From: TK10-74A sp965217625
Lineage (GTDB): Bacteria > Chloroflexota > Dehalococcoidia > Bin125
Direction of reading: 5' to 3'
Length of the DNA stretch: 64,000 bases
Assembly (NCBI GenBank): GCA_965217625.1
Contig: OZ244557.1
Location: 248,001-312,000, forward strand
The first letter of the stretch is position 1. Each line of letters opens with the position of its first letter. Below, one piece after another: positions 61,728 to 64,000 of the stretch. A program made the position numbers and the translations under genes. The notes beneath the pieces are model-generated. The model did not search any database and was not told the origin of the DNA. It was given only the letters and a program-made list of their open reading frames with translations.

Positions 61728-62361
61728 GCTCGGCCGACTCCCCCGTGTAGAACGCCGTCGTCCGCGCCGCCGCCGCCCGCGCGACGCCGGGGTCCGTCCC
61801 CGCCGCGACCGCCGCCCGGCCCCACGCCTCGCTCGCGCCCACGATGAACGCCCTGCCCTCCGGCGACGTCGCGAACGCGGCCTCGTCGGGCTGCGGCGCC
61901 GTCGGCTGCGCCAGATGCATCGCGAGTCCCATCAGCCCCATCTCCCAGCCGACGCCGACCGCCCCCGGCCCGTACGTGTCCCAATGCTCCGAGAGCCGCG
62001 CCGTGTGCGTCAGCGTCAGCTGCGCCCGGCCGGCGCCGTCGTCGCGGAGGCGCACCTCGACCCAGCTCACGTCGCCGCCGAAATCCCACGTCAGCGCGAC
62101 GTGGGAGCGTGGCTCGCAGGCCGTGATCACGCCGCCCGCGTTGCCTTCCAACTGGTAGCGGCCGCCCAGCACGAGATCGCCGCTGATCGGCAGGAACCAG
62201 CGCGGGATGCGCGCGCCGTTCGTCACGGCGTCCCACAGGTCCGCGCGCGTCGTCGCGTAGCTGCGCGACAGCGTGACTGCGCGCGCCGGTTGTCCATCGC
62301 GCTCCAGCGACGATACCGACCGCTCCACCGCGCCCAGGTGCCCCTCGACATCGAAGTCCAT
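61708..62361 (-). CDS. SRPBCC (AHSA1/START-like) protein
   Basis: A 217-residue protein. The sequence TTRADLWDAVTNGARIPRWF ... LVLGGRYQLEGNAGGVITAC ... VALTWDFGGDVSWVEVRL is typical of AHSA1-type SRPBCC domains that bind hydrophobic ligands or, in eukaryotes, Hsp90. GGGAG precedes the ATG at 62361. Role unknown. Confidence 0.88.
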   Translation of the reverse strand: MDFDVEGHLGAVERSVSSLERDGQPARAVTLSRSYATTRADLWDAVTNGARIPRWFLPISGDLVLGGRYQLEGNAGGVITACEPRSHVALTWDFGGDVSWVEVRLRDDGAGRAQLTLTHTARLSEHWDTYGPGAVGVGWEMGLMGLAMHLAQPTAPQPDEAAFATSPEGRAFIVGASEAWGRAAVAAGTDPGVARAAAARTTAFYTGESAEPTCGPR

Positions 62362-62726
62362 GGCTGCTCCCTACCGCTCGCGCTGGCCCGTCGCGCGTGC
62401 GGGCCGGTCGGTCGCGTCGCCCGGCGACTCCGTCGGCACGCTGCGGCGACGGATCGCCGTCGCACGGCATCATAGAGGGACGCATGGGCTGCGGGCAGGC
62501 GGCGCAGCGGCGCTCCGGGGGTCGAATCCCGGCGGGCCGTCCGGCTGGCCGGGCCGCGGACTCCGGGCCAGGCTGGTAGGATACGGAGCCGCATCGACCG
62601 ACGCTGACGCGGATGCCGGGCGACGACTGTGAACTACGATTTCACCGAGTCACTCGCCCGTGCGGAGGCGTTATCATGAGGGCAACCAGCGCGATTCGGT
62701 ACAAGCGCTACAGGGAGGAGTGGGAA
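62362..62726. other. 365-nt gap with a tRNA-end-like fragment
   Basis: No convincing gene. Around 62513-62538 the sequence GGGTCGAATCCCGGCGGGCC matches the T-arm and 3' acceptor of the tRNA-Met at 56405 with two changes. The rest looks like upstream control region for the protease at 62727, including a GGGAGGAG ribosome site. Confidence 0.4.
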
Positions 62727-63107
62727 GTGGGAGCGACACACGTCACCGTCACCATCCGCAACCCGGCGGAGCCCGAGCGCACATGGGAGGGGCTGTTCCT
62801 CGTCGACACCGGGGCGACCGACTGCCTCGTGCCGCGCCGGCATCTGGAGGCGATCGGCCTCAAGCCCCGTAGCGCCAGGACCTACGAACTCGCTGACGGC
62901 AGCGAGTTGCGGCTCGACGTCACGGTCGCGGAGGTCGAGTTCATGGGTGAGATCGTCGGCGCGACGGTCATCTTCGGCGAGGACCGCGCCGAGCCGTTGC
63001 TCGGCGTCACGGCGCTGGAGTCGGTCGGCATCGAGGTGGACCCCGTGAACCAGCAGTTGAAGCGCCTGCCCGCGGTCCGGCTCAAGCGCCTCACCGCCGA
63101 CGGCTGA
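62727..63107 (+). CDS. Retropepsin-like aspartic protease, unpaired
   Basis: The product has about 126 residues from GTG 62727 (GGGAGGAG 6 nt upstream); an ATG at 62676 would add 17 residues and also has GGAGG. The active site is LFLVDTGATDCLVPRRHLE (DTGA), then RTYELADGSELRLDVTVAEV and the second-half AEPLLGVTALESVGIEVDPV. No DUF5678-like gene precedes it. It is close to the lone protease at 35799, so this may be a different subgroup from the paired forms. Confidence 0.84.
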   Translation: MGATHVTVTIRNPAEPERTWEGLFLVDTGATDCLVPRRHLEAIGLKPRSARTYELADGSELRLDVTVAEVEFMGEIVGATVIFGEDRAEPLLGVTALESVGIEVDPVNQQLKRLPAVRLKRLTADG

Positions 63108-63191
63108 CCCCGCCGCGCGCCAGACCCCTCGTCCGGCGCAGCTACCCGCCTTTGCGCCCCGCCCGCCGCCACCCCTGACCCTGCGCACATC

Positions 63192-63220
63192 TTGCACGCA
63201 ACACAAGTGTTGTCTATGAT
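63192..63220 (+). promoter_or_regulatory. hicA promoter with operator palindrome
   Basis: TTGCAC (63192-63197) and TATGAT (63215-63220) are 17 nt apart. A perfect inverted repeat CAACAC-AA-GTGTTG (63199-63212) fills the spacer, the expected site for autorepression by HicB. The -10 box lies 8 nt before the hicA ATG, so the mRNA is probably leaderless. Confidence 0.65.
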
Positions 63221-63228
63221 GTGAGACG

Positions 63229-63417
63229 ATGAACGCGGGAGAACTGCGGCGCTGGCTGAAGAAGCGGGGCTGCACCTTTCAGACGCATCAGGGCGGCAGC
63301 GGGCATCTCACCGTCCGGCGCGGGGACCGCACGAGCCAGCTGCCCATGCACGGCGGTCGCAAGGAGTTGGGGCGCGGACTCGTCGCGAAGATCAAGAAGG
63401 ACTTGGGGGTGGACTGA
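63229..63417 (+). CDS. hicA: HicA-type mRNA interferase toxin
   Basis: A 62-residue protein. GCTFQTHQGGSGHLTVRRG contains the conserved catalytic His of the dsRBD-like HicA fold, followed by LPMHGGRKELGRGLVAKI. Full length. Toxin-first order with hicB overlapping by one base. Confidence 0.92.
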   Translation: MNAGELRRWLKKRGCTFQTHQGGSGHLTVRRGDRTSQLPMHGGRKELGRGLVAKIKKDLGVD

Positions 63418-63863
63418 TGCTCGCATACCCGATCGTGCTCGCAGAGGATGACGGCGCCGTGCTCGCGACGTCGCCCGACTTCCCCGAGCTAACCAGCTTC
63501 GGCGACGATCGGGAGGAGGCGCTCGCCCGCGCCGGCGACGCGCTGCAAGAGGCGATCGCGGCGCGCATCCACGACCGCAAGGACATCCCTCCGCCCTCGC
63601 GGGGCCCGACCTGCGCCGTCCTGCCCACGCTCACCGTCATGAAGGTCATGCTGTACCAGTGCATGCGCGAGCAGGGCATCGGCAAGGCGGAACTCGCGCG
63701 CCGGCTGGGCTGGCACATGCCGCAGGTCGATCGCGTCCTCGACGTCCAGCATCGCTCGCGGCTCGACCAGATGGACGCCGCCCTGGCGGCCATGGGCCAG
63801 CAGCTGCACGTCAGCGCCGCGCCCGCATCGGATCCGGTGCTCCCGGCGGCCCGGCGCCGCTAG
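63417..63863 (+). CDS. hicB: HicB antitoxin with C-terminal HTH
   Basis: A 148-residue protein. The N-terminal HicB fold (YPIVLAEDDGAVLATSPDFP) is followed by a helix-turn-helix (QGIGKAELARRLGWHMPQVD) that should bind the palindrome at 63199-63212. It overlaps hicA by TGATG. It ends convergently with the DUF1801 gene, overlapping by 4 nt. Confidence 0.92.
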   Translation: MLAYPIVLAEDDGAVLATSPDFPELTSFGDDREEALARAGDALQEAIAARIHDRKDIPPPSRGPTCAVLPTLTVMKVMLYQCMREQGIGKAELARRLGWHMPQVDRVLDVQHRSRLDQMDAALAAMGQQLHVSAAPASDPVLPAARRR

Positions 63864-64000
63864 CCGCCCCTGCGGCCCGACCGCGACGGCCGGTACATCT
63901 CGACGAACTCCGCCACCGGCGTCCGGCCGACGACCTCCCCCACCAGGTCCAGCGGGAGGTCGTCGAGCCTACGGAAGCGCACGCACGACTTACCCATGTC
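63860..64000 (-). CDS. DUF1801-family protein, cut by the window edge
   Basis: The last 46 codons are visible: DMGKSCVRFRRLDDLPLDLV and EFVEMYRPSRSG. The DMGKSCVRF start of this stretch and the LDDLP motif match the C-terminal end of DUF1801 proteins. The N-terminus lies outside the window. Confidence 0.75.
   Translation of the reverse strand, partial: DMGKSCVRFRRLDDLPLDLVGEVVGRTPVAEFVEMYRPSRSGRRGG

Overview
The window is about 64 kb of very GC-rich bacterial chromosome (roughly 70% G+C by eye). It is packed with genes and carries no rRNA, CRISPR array or intact insertion sequence. Two tRNA genes are present. The housekeeping genes are yvcK/cofD-like, gatB, secG, rlmN, fmt, a SAM hydrolase, a TL5/CTC-type L25 ribosomal protein, class II fumarase, malate dehydrogenase, aconitase and an acyl-CoA carboxylase beta subunit. 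Together with many TANNNT boxes placed 6-9 nt before start codons (predicted leaderless mRNAs), these fit a Chloroflexota-like bacterium, possibly Dehalococcoidia. This assignment is an inference from gene style and not a phylogenetic result.

Layout. 1-2.2 kb: an unrecognised gene cut by the left edge and a zinc alcohol dehydrogenase. 2.3-4.2 kb: a STAS-like protein, then a two-helix membrane protein preceded by three consecutive tiny proline-rich genes. 4.2-10.7 kb: fumC, mdh, acn and a carboxyltransferase, all on the minus strand. 10.9-14.3 kb: a coiled-coil membrane protein, a LysM lipoprotein, an M28 peptidase lipoprotein and a small membrane protein. 14.3-20 kb: a tightly overlapping operon larE - SDR - hyuA - small P-loop-like protein - hyuB. 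20-23.1 kb: two head-to-head DUF5678-like/retropepsin pairs (one broken), L25, an orphan HicB and a RelE/XRE toxin-antitoxin pair. 23.2-31.4 kb: core translation and secretion genes, a metallophosphoesterase and an AcuI-type reductase.

31.4-36.2 kb: an envelope lipoprotein made of three 146-residue repeats, tRNA-Gly, an ATPase plus TOPRIM/DUF4276-like pair that resembles phage-defence modules, and a lone retropepsin. 36.2-47.4 kb: a flavoprotein disulfide reductase, NfuA, a methyltransferase-HNH fusion with a separate recognition-domain gene in front, a B12-type radical SAM protein, an XhoI/PaeR7I-family restriction-modification pair, an ATP-grasp enzyme and a copper P-type ATPase. 47.4-56.4 kb: a patchwork of broken toxin-antitoxin genes, a segmental duplication, GlpD, a DUF192 lipoprotein and a divergent phosphotriesterase/flavin monooxygenase pair. 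56.4-64 kb: tRNA-Met, three more DUF5678-like/retropepsin pairs with a shared promoter block, a large M16 peptidase lipoprotein, an SRPBCC protein, another retropepsin, HicAB and a partial DUF1801 gene.

Two arrangements look least described. The first is the repeated two-gene module of a DUF5678-like small protein with a 4-nt overlapping clan AA (retropepsin-like) aspartic protease: five small-partner genes, five full-length proteases (two of them alone) and two broken proteases. The second is the cluster of three proline-rich microproteins upstream of a two-helix membrane protein.
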